Shown here one piece after another: positions 5,726 to 12,500 of a stretch of DNA of 12,648 nt. The first letter of the stretch is position 1, and the number at the start of each line of letters is the position of its first letter. The notes under the pieces are model-generated. The model saw only the letters and a list, made by a program, of their open reading frames with translations, was not told the DNA's origin and did not search any database. Origin of the DNA: Clostridiales bacterium (lineage in GTDB: Bacteria > Bacillota > Clostridia > Oscillospirales > Oscillospiraceae); contig SFHI01000078.1 in the NCBI GenBank assembly GCA_004555705.1, positions 1 through 12,648 on the forward strand, in the 5' to 3' direction. A program made the position numbers and the translations under genes.

Positions 5726-6568
5726 GCCCCCGCCTCCAGATTCAGCGCCACGCCGGACTTCTTCTTTTGCAGGATGGTTTCCAGCAGCCCCGCGATGTGG
5801 GCCCCCGCCTCCACCGCCGGGGTGCCCTGGGCGTGGATGTTGCTGACCACGGTGCGGCTGGACTACCAGCATACACACCAGCTCACAGCCGGTAATGTCC
5901 CCGATGGCGTCCCCGGCTCCCACCCGGCAGTACCGGACGAAAATGGGCTGACCGGCTTCAATTCCCCGGAGCTTCAGGCCCTCCCGGATGGCCTCCAGGC
6001 AGTCCATGGCGTTGGCCATAATGGCGGCGGAGCTGAGGCCGTCCCCGATGACCAGCTGCACCCGGGGCGTGCCGGGGATGGCCTCCCGGATGCGCCGGGC
6101 GTTCTCCTCGTCGAAGCACCGGCCCAGGTCCGGCCGGGTCAGGTACTCCTCCTTGTCATGGCACCGGGTCCGCACCTCCGGCATCCCATTGCGGGCGGCG
6201 AAATCCTCGTCCACCTGGGAGAATACCGCGTCCTGGGCCGCGGCGTGGTCCGCCCGGAAGCGGAGCATGGTCAACGTTTTGTACCTTGGCCCCGCCCTGC
6301 CGGAGCCAAGCCGCGCCGGGGTCTTTTCCTTTAAGCTGCGAAAGCCCTGGGGATTGGCCGGATTCTCCGTCAGGTACAGCTTCCTCAAATCCAGCTGCGT
6401 CACATCCGGGACAAAATCCCCCTCCCGGTAGGGGGTCGCCTTCGGCTGGGGGCCGGGGTCCGTGGGCCGGTAGTCCCCGCCCTTTACCATGGGCTCCGCG
6501 TTCTTTTCCAATGGTTCCATGGTCTCCAGCAGCCGCGCCACCATGGCGGTCAATTCCTGCTTGTTCAT
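5722..6568 (-). pseudogene. eutC: Ethanolamine ammonia-lyase small subunit EutC, internally deleted and frameshifted
   Basis: The small subunit of adenosylcobalamin-dependent ethanolamine ammonia-lyase. Codons 1-235 read as normal EutC: an N-terminal amphipathic helix (MNKQELTAMVARLLETM) like the known EutC encapsulation peptide, a linker, TPARLGSGRAGPRYKT (83-98), LRFRADHAAAQDAV, VQLVIGDGLSSAA (150-162) and VRYCRVGAGDAIGDITGCEL. After LVCMLV the frame is lost at about 5863. The next frame resumes with SSRTVVSNIHAQGTPAVEAG and ends 46 codons on at a TGA (5722-5724). Compared with enteric EutC, about 27 residues containing the GERPGL...ESLSCY region are missing between the two parts. As read, translation would run on into eutL as a 490-residue product. 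GGGAGGA lies 4 nt before the ATG. The lesion may be real or an assembly deletion. Confidence 0.88.
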
Positions 6569-6579
6569 AGAATCCTCCC

Positions 6580-6750
6580 TTGTTGTTTAACGGCTTCGCC
6601 GAATTGACAATTGACAATTGACAGTTGACAATTATTGTGTCCCTCCGGGGCGATTTTGAAATAAATTGGCATATCGTCGATTGTAAATGTTTTAATTTTA
6701 TCCCACACGGATTCCTTAATTGTCAATTGTCCAATTGTCAATTGTCAATT
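6580..6750. repeat. Type A repeat element between eutE and eutC
   Basis: A remnant of the type B tip (TTGTTGTTTA, 6580-6589) precedes a type A element of about 160 bp. The element starts with the hairpin CGGCTTCGCCG (6591-6601) and tandem TTGACAA-type heptamers (6602-6632), continues with ATTATTGTGTCCC and a short palindrome, and ends with GATTCC and heptamers in the opposite orientation (6718-6750). It stops one base before the eutE stop codon. The eutC ribosome binding site directly abuts the type B remnant. Confidence 0.75.
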
Positions 6751-6751
6751 G

Positions 6752-8173
6752 CTACTTCCCCAGCCGTTCCATGATCCGCTGGGTCAGAAGCTCCACCAGG
6801 TCCTCGCTGTTGGGGTTTGCGTGGGGCGCTTCCTCCTTGTCCCAGGCCACCCGGCGGATGTTGATCAGGTCCAGAGGGGAGATATTGTTGGAGGAGCTGC
6901 TGCCGCCCACCGCGCCGCAGCCCAGGGTCAGGGCCGGGAATAGTTCCGTGGTGGCCCCGATGCCGCCCAGGGCCGCCGGGGTGTTCACCAGGAACCGGGA
7001 CACCGGAATTTTCAGAGCGAAGCGGCGGATCACATCCTCATTGGTGGCGTGGATGGCGAAGGTGTGGCCGCTGCCCTCATGGGAGAGCACCTCAATGGAC
7101 TTCTGCAAGACAGCCTGTTCGCTCTCCATGACGAAAAAGGCCAGCACCGGGCACAGCTTTTCCATGGAGTAGGGCCGGGTTGGCCCCGCCTCCTGCTCCC
7201 GGGCCACCAGAATCTTTGTCCCCTGGGGCACGGAGAAGCCTGCCATTTTCGCAAGGGAGCAGGCGCATTTGCCCACGATTTCCGGGTTCAGGCCCCCCGT
7301 GGGCTTGAACAATAGCTTCGCCAACTGGCCCGCCTCCCGGGTGTCCATAAAGTAGAAGCCCTGGGCAGCTGCCTCCCGGCGGACGGCATCCTCCATGCTT
7401 TTTTCCACAATGATGCTCTGCTCCGAGGCGCAGACGGTGCCGTAGTCAAAGCTCTTGGAGCGGGCAATGCAGGAGATGGCGTGGCGCACATCGGCGGAAT
7501 GGTGGATATAAGCCGGGCCGTTCCCCGCGCCCACGCCGATGGCGGGCTTGCCGGAGGAGTAGGCGGCTTTTACCATGCCGGGGCCTCCCGTGGCCAGGAT
7601 CAGCTTCACCTGGGGCGCGGCCATCAGCTCCTGGCACCCGGCGAGAGCCGGAATGGTCAGACACCCCACCGAACCCTCCGGGGCGCCCGCCTCCACCGCC
7701 GCCCGGGCCACAATCCGGGCGGCCTCCAGGGTGCATTGAATCGCCTTGGGATGGGGGGAGAACACGATGGTGTTGCCGGATTTCAGGGCAATGAGGGCTT
7801 TGTAGCACACGGTGGAGGTGGGATTGGTGCTGGGGACAATGGCTGCGATGACCCCCACGGGCACGCCCACCTCCCAGAGCCGGGGCTGCTGGCGCAGAAT
7901 CCCCACGGTTTTCATATCCCGGATGGCCGCGGCAACATCGTTGGAGGCGAATCGGTTTTTCACAGTCTTGTCGGCTGCATTGCCGAAGCCGGTTTCCCGG
8001 ACGGCCTGCTCCGCCAGGGCCTGGGCCTCCTGGGAAAACCTCGCGGCTACCGCCTCCACAATGGCGTCCAGCTTCTCCTGGGGGAAACTCCCCAGCGTCC
8101 GCTGAGCCTGCTCCGCCTGGGCCGCCAGGACCCGCGCCTCCTGCCTGGCCCGTAAATCAAGATCTAAATCCAT
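6752..8173 (-). CDS. eutE: CoA-acylating acetaldehyde dehydrogenase, EutE role
   Basis: A 473-residue acylating aldehyde dehydrogenase that oxidises acetaldehyde to acetyl-CoA with NAD inside the compartment. Family features are IVPSTNPTSTVCYKALIALK (112-131), FSPHPKA (138-144), LATGGPGMVKAAYSSGKP (193-210), GVGAGNGPAYI (213-223) and the catalytic cysteine Cys248 in FDYGTVCASEQS. The sequence is closer to the AdhE-type aldehyde domains of Firmicutes than to enteric EutE (for example RFLVNTPAALGGIGATTELF and the following glycine-rich stretch). It has no N-terminal encapsulation extension; instead an amphipathic tail (EDLVELLTQRIMERLGK) follows a linker at the C-terminus. AAGGAAG precedes the ATG. 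It lies between eutB and eutC, flanked on both sides by repeat elements. Confidence 0.92.
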   Translation of the reverse strand: MDLDLDLRARQEARVLAAQAEQAQRTLGSFPQEKLDAIVEAVAARFSQEAQALAEQAVRETGFGNAADKTVKNRFASNDVAAAIRDMKTVGILRQQPRLWEVGVPVGVIAAIVPSTNPTSTVCYKALIALKSGNTIVFSPHPKAIQCTLEAARIVARAAVEAGAPEGSVGCLTIPALAGCQELMAAPQVKLILATGGPGMVKAAYSSGKPAIGVGAGNGPAYIHHSADVRHAISCIARSKSFDYGTVCASEQSIIVEKSMEDAVRREAAAQGFYFMDTREAGQLAKLLFKPTGGLNPEIVGKCACSLAKMAGFSVPQGTKILVAREQEAGPTRPYSMEKLCPVLAFFVMESEQAVLQKSIEVLSHEGSGHTFAIHATNEDVIRRFALKIPVSRFLVNTPAALGGIGATTELFPALTLGCGAVGGSSSSNNISPLDLINIRRVAWDKEEAPHANPNSEDLVELLTQRIMERLGK

Positions 8174-8204
8174 GGTACACTTCCTTTCATTAGAAAAGAC
8201 GAAA

Positions 8205-8430
8205 GATAAATTGGTGTTTGAAAAATAAAGCTGTCATTGCGAGCCAGTTCGCAAACTGGCGTGGCAATCCCCCGGTTGAGTACGACCAGGTAACGATTAC
8301 CACCGAAAATCGCGGAGGCTCCCGTTCTTACGGGTACTTTTCGGTACATTTCCCCTCTATCCGGGGGATTGCCACACCAGTGTGCGCACTGGTTCGCAAT
8401 GACAGCAAAGAACGTACAAACAACAATTTA
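8205..8430. mobile_element. Type B MITE-like element, second full copy (inverted relative to 1091-1339)
   Basis: About 226 bp between GATAAATTGGTGTTTG (8205-8220) and CAAACAACAATTTA (8417-8430). Two REP-like arms in inverted orientation lie at 8232-8275 and 8361-8404, both with TGTCATTGCGA and CCCCCGG edges. The spacer between the arms, reverse-complemented, aligns along its length with the spacer of the 1091-1339 copy. No transposase. It fills most of the gap between eutB and eutE. The nine bases next to its right tip (CCGTTCTGC) also flank the 3737-3870 copy. Confidence 0.75.
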
Positions 8431-8440
8431 CCGTTCTGCT

Positions 8441-9805
8441 TCAAAACAGCAGACTGGAGCCGTCGCCGGCTTTTTTTGTCAGCTTGCCGTTTTCCACGAA
8501 GCCCATTTTCTCCAGCCACTGCTGAAATTCGGGGATGGCGGTCTTTCCGGTCAGCTCCCGCAGGGCGGCGGTTTCCCGGAAGCCGGTGGTCTGGTAGTTG
8601 AGCATGATGTCGTCCCCATGGGGGATGCCCATGAAGTAGTTGCACCCCGCCATGGTCAGTAAGGATGCCAGATTCTCGATGTCGTTCTGGTCGGCCTTCA
8701 TGTGGTTGGTGTAGCAGCAGTCGCAGCCCATGCTGATGCCGGTGAGCTTGCCCATGAAGTGATCCTCCAGCCCCGCCCGGGTGACCTGCCGGGCATCGTA
8801 CAGGTACTCCGGCCCGATGAAGCCCACCACCGTGTTCACCAGGAAGGGCTGGAACCGTTTTGCAAAGCCGTAGCACCGGGCCTCCATGGTCACCTGGTCC
8901 GTGTCGTGGTGAGCATTGCTGCTCAGCTCCGACCCCTGGCCGGTTTCAAAGTACATCACGTTGGGACCCTCGGCGGTTCCCTCGGACAGCAGCAGCTGCC
9001 TTGCCTCCTCCAGGGTCGCGGCGCTGAAGCCAAAGGCCTCGTTGCCCTTCTGGCTCCCCGCGATGGACTGGAAAATCAGGTCGCAGGGCGCTCCCTGGCG
9101 CACCGCCTGCATCTGGGCGGTGACGTGGGCCAGCACGCAGATTTGGGTGGGAATGGCCCAGTGCTCCTTGATCTCCTGGAACCGGCGCAGCACCTTTCCC
9201 ACCTGCTCCGGAGAGTCCGTCACCGGGTTCAACCCAATCACCGCGTCCCCCGCGCCGAAGCTCAGGCCCTCCAGCACCGAGGCGGTGATCCCGTCGGGGT
9301 CATCGGTGGTGTGGTTGGGCTGCAGGCGGCAGCTCAGGGTTCCCGGCAGGCCGATGGTGGTGTTGCAGTGGGCGGTGACGGGAATCTTCGCCGCCGCGTA
9401 GATAAGGTCTAAGTTGCTCATCAGCTTGCACACCGCCGCCACCATTTCCGAGGTCAGTCCCCGGCTCAGACGGTGGATGTCCGCTCCCGTGGTGGTTTCG
9501 GACAAAATCCACTCCCGCAGCTCCGAAACCGTCCAGCCCTGAATTTTTCGGTAGGCGGGGCCGTTCACATCGTCCTGGATGATCCGGGTGACCTCGTCTT
9601 CCTCGTAGGGCACCGCCGGGTGCTCCCGAAGCTCTTTCAGGGTCACGGCGGAGAGCACCACCTTCGCGGCGATCCGCTCCCGGGCATCCTCCGCCGCCAG
9701 TCCCGCCAGCTTGTCCCCGGTTTTCTCCTCGTTGGCCTTGGCCAGCACCTGCTTCAGGTCCCGGAACTGGTATGTCTTCCCCAAAAGGGTTGTTTTCAGC
9801 ATCAT
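8441..9805 (-). CDS. eutB: Ethanolamine ammonia-lyase large subunit EutB
   Basis: A 454-residue catalytic subunit of adenosylcobalamin-dependent ethanolamine ammonia-lyase, which cleaves ethanolamine to acetaldehyde and ammonia by a radical mechanism. Length and numbering fit enteric EutB without gaps up to the active site: Arg160 and Gln162 (TLSCRLQPN), Asn193 (GLNPVTD), Phe258 (NEAFGF), Glu287 (MYFETGQGSELSSNAHH) and Asp362 (GCDCCYTNHMKADQND). All known substrate-contacting residues are therefore kept. The ATG at 9805 is chosen because GGGAGGAA lies just upstream; an in-frame start at 9868 would lie in the repeat element. It needs EutC for activity, but the only eutC here is broken and is separated from eutB by eutE. 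It shows no sign of decay itself. Confidence 0.97.
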   Translation of the reverse strand: MMLKTTLLGKTYQFRDLKQVLAKANEEKTGDKLAGLAAEDARERIAAKVVLSAVTLKELREHPAVPYEEDEVTRIIQDDVNGPAYRKIQGWTVSELREWILSETTTGADIHRLSRGLTSEMVAAVCKLMSNLDLIYAAAKIPVTAHCNTTIGLPGTLSCRLQPNHTTDDPDGITASVLEGLSFGAGDAVIGLNPVTDSPEQVGKVLRRFQEIKEHWAIPTQICVLAHVTAQMQAVRQGAPCDLIFQSIAGSQKGNEAFGFSAATLEEARQLLLSEGTAEGPNVMYFETGQGSELSSNAHHDTDQVTMEARCYGFAKRFQPFLVNTVVGFIGPEYLYDARQVTRAGLEDHFMGKLTGISMGCDCCYTNHMKADQNDIENLASLLTMAGCNYFMGIPHGDDIMLNYQTTGFRETAALRELTGKTAIPEFQQWLEKMGFVENGKLTKKAGDGSSLLF

Positions 9806-9810
9806 CTTAT

Positions 9811-9818
9811 TTCCTCCC
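9811..9818 (-). promoter_or_regulatory. Ribosome binding site of eutB
   Basis: GGGAGGAA on the minus strand, 5 nt before the ATG at 9805. It decides the start against a 21-codon extension translated from repeat DNA. Confidence 0.8.
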
Positions 9819-9826
9819 AAATGCTT

Positions 9827-9987
9827 GCGGCTTCGCCGAATTGACAATTGACAATTGAAAATTGACAATTATTGTGTGCCTACATGGAAATTTCTGAAAT
9901 ACAAGCCGTTTTTTGACGCAAGAATACTATAAATCCATTCCGAAGGAATTCCTTAATTGTCAATTGTCAATTGTTAATTGTCAATTA
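9827..9987. repeat. Type A repeat element between eutA and eutB
   Basis: About 160 bp with the same ends as the 6580-6750 copy: hairpin CGGCTTCGCCG (9828-9838), heptamers based on TTGACAA (9839-9870), ATTATTGTGTGCC, an AT-rich middle, a palindrome-like ATTCCGAAGGAAT (9937-9949), then heptamers in the opposite orientation (9954-9986). The right 40 bases (9948-9987) equal 126-165. No coding sequence. Confidence 0.78.
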
Positions 9988-9994
9988 AACAGCG

Positions 9995-11362
9995 TCAGCT
10001 GTTCCCCACGATCAGAGTTTTCACCACCACGGGCAGGGCGGGGCCCAGGGGGGCGCCTACGTCCAGGTAGCTGTCCGCCCCGGGGGCCACCCGGTCCAGG
10101 CATAATACGGGCCTCTCCGGTTCCAGCCGCGCCGCGATGGCCTGTCCCAGGGCCTTGGCCATGTCCTGCTCCAGGCAGAGGTACACCGGCCCCTTCACCG
10201 CCCCCGCAATCTGCTCCGCCAATTGCTTCACCTGTCCATAGCTGGGGGAGGCATACCCCGGCAGGGCCAGGATGGCGTCCCCTTCAAAGGGGGCGGTGCG
10301 GGCCCGGATGGCCTGGGGGAGACTCCCCTCCTGCTCCGCGTAAGTGATCCGGGCCACCGGAAGGTCTTTCAGCGGGAGCCGCACATTCTTGGTGAACACC
10401 GTACTGCCGCTGAGCTGGGTGCTGTGGCAGCCGGCACCGATGACCGTAGCCCGGATGGTCTCCCGGCCCAGATGGTAATCCCCCCGGCACAAGCGGCTTC
10501 TCCGGATGGCACGGCCCAGGTACACCCCCAGGTCGCCGAATTCCGTGGGGGAATGCGCGCTCTCTATGCAGTCCGCCACCCCGCCGGAGAAGGAAAGTGC
10601 CACTTCTTCGGCCGGTGGCTCCCATGCCGTACCCTCCCGGGTAATCAGCCGCTCCAGAAGGGGCGTTACTTCCCGCAGCCCCGCCGCCATTTCCAGGGCC
10701 TGCGTCAACTGTTCCGCCAGCGCTTCCAGCTCCCCCTCCCCGGGACGGTTTCCGGGTCTCAGAGGAGAAATGCCCGCAAGCTCCGGGGATACATAGGTCA
10801 GCATGCCCATTTTGTCCAGTTTTATCAGCCGCCCGCCCACATTCAGGCACCCGGTACGCTCCACCACCCCCTGCCGGATCAGGGCCAGGTTGCTGGTGCC
10901 TCCGCCGATGTCCATGTGGAGCACCGGTTTTCCGGTTTTCTCGGACAGCTCCACAGCCCCGGCCCCCTTGGCAGCCAGGATGCTCTCCAGATCCGGGCCG
11001 GCGGTGGTCACCACGAACTCCCCGGCAAACTCCGCCAGGGCCCGGGCGGCGGTTCCGGCGTTCTCCTTCCGGCTGGTCTCCCCGGTGATGATCAGGGCCC
11101 CGGTGTCCACCTGCTCCGGCCGGATGCCCGCGGCCCGGTACTCCTGCCGCAAAAGCTCTTTCAGGGCCTCCCCGTCCACCAGCCGGTCCTGCAGCAGCGG
11201 GGTAAAGTGGACGGCGCTTCGGTAGATTACCTCCCGATCCACGATCTCCAGGGAGGGCACGGCGAAGGGGGAGGCCCTGTTCTCCACGCTTAAGCGGGAC
11301 AGCACCATCTGGGTGGAGGTGGTGCCCACATCCAGTCCCAGGCTGAGCAGGCTCTCAGCCAC
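9995..11362 (-). CDS. eutA: Ethanolamine ammonia-lyase reactivating factor EutA
   Basis: A 455-residue EutA-family protein of the actin/HSP70 ATPase fold. It exchanges damaged cobalamin in inactivated ethanolamine ammonia-lyase for intact cofactor, using ATP. Nucleotide-binding signatures are DVGTTSTQ (11-18), HMDIGGGTSNLAL (149-161) and SFSGGVAD (257-264), followed by the conserved ATVIGAGCHSTQLSGST (305-321). Length is near the usual 460-480 residues. The start is a GTG at 11362, with GAGGTGA at a normal distance upstream. It overlaps the last 8 nt of eutG, so the two are translationally coupled. The downstream neighbour eutB is separated by a type A repeat. Confidence 0.95.
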   Translation of the reverse strand: MAESLLSLGLDVGTTSTQMVLSRLSVENRASPFAVPSLEIVDREVIYRSAVHFTPLLQDRLVDGEALKELLRQEYRAAGIRPEQVDTGALIITGETSRKENAGTAARALAEFAGEFVVTTAGPDLESILAAKGAGAVELSEKTGKPVLHMDIGGGTSNLALIRQGVVERTGCLNVGGRLIKLDKMGMLTYVSPELAGISPLRPGNRPGEGELEALAEQLTQALEMAAGLREVTPLLERLITREGTAWEPPAEEVALSFSGGVADCIESAHSPTEFGDLGVYLGRAIRRSRLCRGDYHLGRETIRATVIGAGCHSTQLSGSTVFTKNVRLPLKDLPVARITYAEQEGSLPQAIRARTAPFEGDAILALPGYASPSYGQVKQLAEQIAGAVKGPVYLCLEQDMAKALGQAIAARLEPERPVLCLDRVAPGADSYLDVGAPLGPALPVVVKTLIVGNS

Positions 11363-12437
11363 GGCCCGTCACCTCTTCCAGAATCCGGCGCACCAGAAAA
11401 TCATCCGGCTTCACCGGGTTGGAATCGCAGCAGGGGTCGCCCAGAGCCCCCGCCACGATGGCCCCCACCTGATCCCACACCGCCCTGGGGGGAATCCCCG
11501 CCTGGGCCAATGTCTGGGGCAGCTCCAGCTCCTGCCGCAGCCTGGTTAGACCGCTGCGCAGATTCCGCAGGGCGATGGTGTCCGCGCTGCCCCCCATCCC
11601 GGCAGCCCGGGCCAGCTCCGCGTACTGCTTTGTGGCCGCATGGGCGTTGCACCCAATCACCGCCGGAAGCAGAATCGCATTCAGCCTGCCGTGGGGCACA
11701 TGGAACATGCCGCCCAGGCTGTGGGAGATGGCGTGGCATAGCCCCAGCCCTGCCTGGGTGAAGGCAACTCCCGCCATGGTAGCCGCCAAATGCACCTTCA
11801 GCCGCACCTCTTTGCGCCCGGCGAAGGAGGCCGGCAGGGCGGCGTAGGCACTGCGGAAAGCCTCCCGGGCGTAGATACCGGACAGCTCCCCCGCGTTTTT
11901 CGCACAGCAGGCCTCCACCGCATGGGACAGCACATCGAAGCCCGCGTCCGCGATCAACCCTCTGGGGAGCTCCTGCAGCAGGTCGCTGTCCAGGATTGCG
12001 TAGTCCGGCTGAATCCGGTCGTCAACCAGGGGGTGCTTGACCTTGTCATGGGTCAGAATGGCGAAGTTCGTCACCTCGGAGCCGGAGCCGGAGGTGGTGG
12101 GGATGGCCACGAGACGCATCTCCCCCTTGGCAAAGAAGGTCATGGCCTTGGCGCAGTCCATGGCGCTGCCGCCCCCCAGGGCCACCACCGTATCCGCCCC
12201 GAAGGCCCGGAGCCGGGCCGTGCCCTTTGCCGCCAGGGCCACCGTGGGGTCCGGCTCCACGGCGTCGAAAATTTCGCTTTCCCCGGCCCCGGACGCCTCC
12301 ACCACATGCCGGGCCATGCCGTTTTTCATAAAGTAGGGGTCCGTCACCAGGAACAGCCGCCTGGGCCTCAATTCCGCCAGGGCCCCCACCGCCCCGGCGC
12401 CGGAGATAATTACTGTCTTTGAGGAGAATCGCTCCAT
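11355..12437 (-). CDS. eutG: Iron-containing alcohol dehydrogenase EutG
   Basis: A 360-residue group III (iron-containing) alcohol dehydrogenase that reduces acetaldehyde to ethanol and regenerates NAD for EutE. Visible features are the nucleotide-binding ALGGGSAMDCAKAM (86-99), IPTTSGSGSEVTNFAI (112-127) and the metal ligands Asp168 and His172 (GFDVLSHAVEA), His235 (GLCHAISHSLGG) and His249 (HVPHGRLNA), with the expected 4- and 14-residue spacings. It is shorter at the N-terminus than enteric EutG and resembles PduQ as well, so EutG or PduQ-like naming is a matter of context. It is the first eut gene in the window; further eut genes may lie upstream beyond 12648. Its start is the ATG at 12437 with GGTGGG close upstream, a weaker site than elsewhere. 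Confidence 0.9.
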   Translation of the reverse strand: MERFSSKTVIISGAGAVGALAELRPRRLFLVTDPYFMKNGMARHVVEASGAGESEIFDAVEPDPTVALAAKGTARLRAFGADTVVALGGGSAMDCAKAMTFFAKGEMRLVAIPTTSGSGSEVTNFAILTHDKVKHPLVDDRIQPDYAILDSDLLQELPRGLIADAGFDVLSHAVEACCAKNAGELSGIYAREAFRSAYAALPASFAGRKEVRLKVHLAATMAGVAFTQAGLGLCHAISHSLGGMFHVPHGRLNAILLPAVIGCNAHAATKQYAELARAAGMGGSADTIALRNLRSGLTRLRQELELPQTLAQAGIPPRAVWDQVGAIVAGALGDPCCDSNPVKPDDFLVRRILEEVTGRG

Positions 12438-12500
12438 ATACCCACCGCCTTTTCGGGTGTAGTATTTCCCGCCAGCGGAAAATCATGTATGGGCAGGAAG

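Noticed and set aside
5096..6568. Single 490-residue protein joining EutC and EutL
   Set aside because: The join is out of frame for EutC. The linking stretch (VQPHRGQQHPRPGHPGGGGG) is a wrong-frame reading of the conserved TVVSNIH...EAG region, and EutL has its own start and ribosome binding site.
11355..11410. C-terminal encapsulation peptide on EutG (DDFLVRRILEEVTGRG)
   Set aside because: The final helix follows the SNP motif at the normal distance for iron-containing alcohol dehydrogenases, with no extra linker, so it is likely part of the regular fold.
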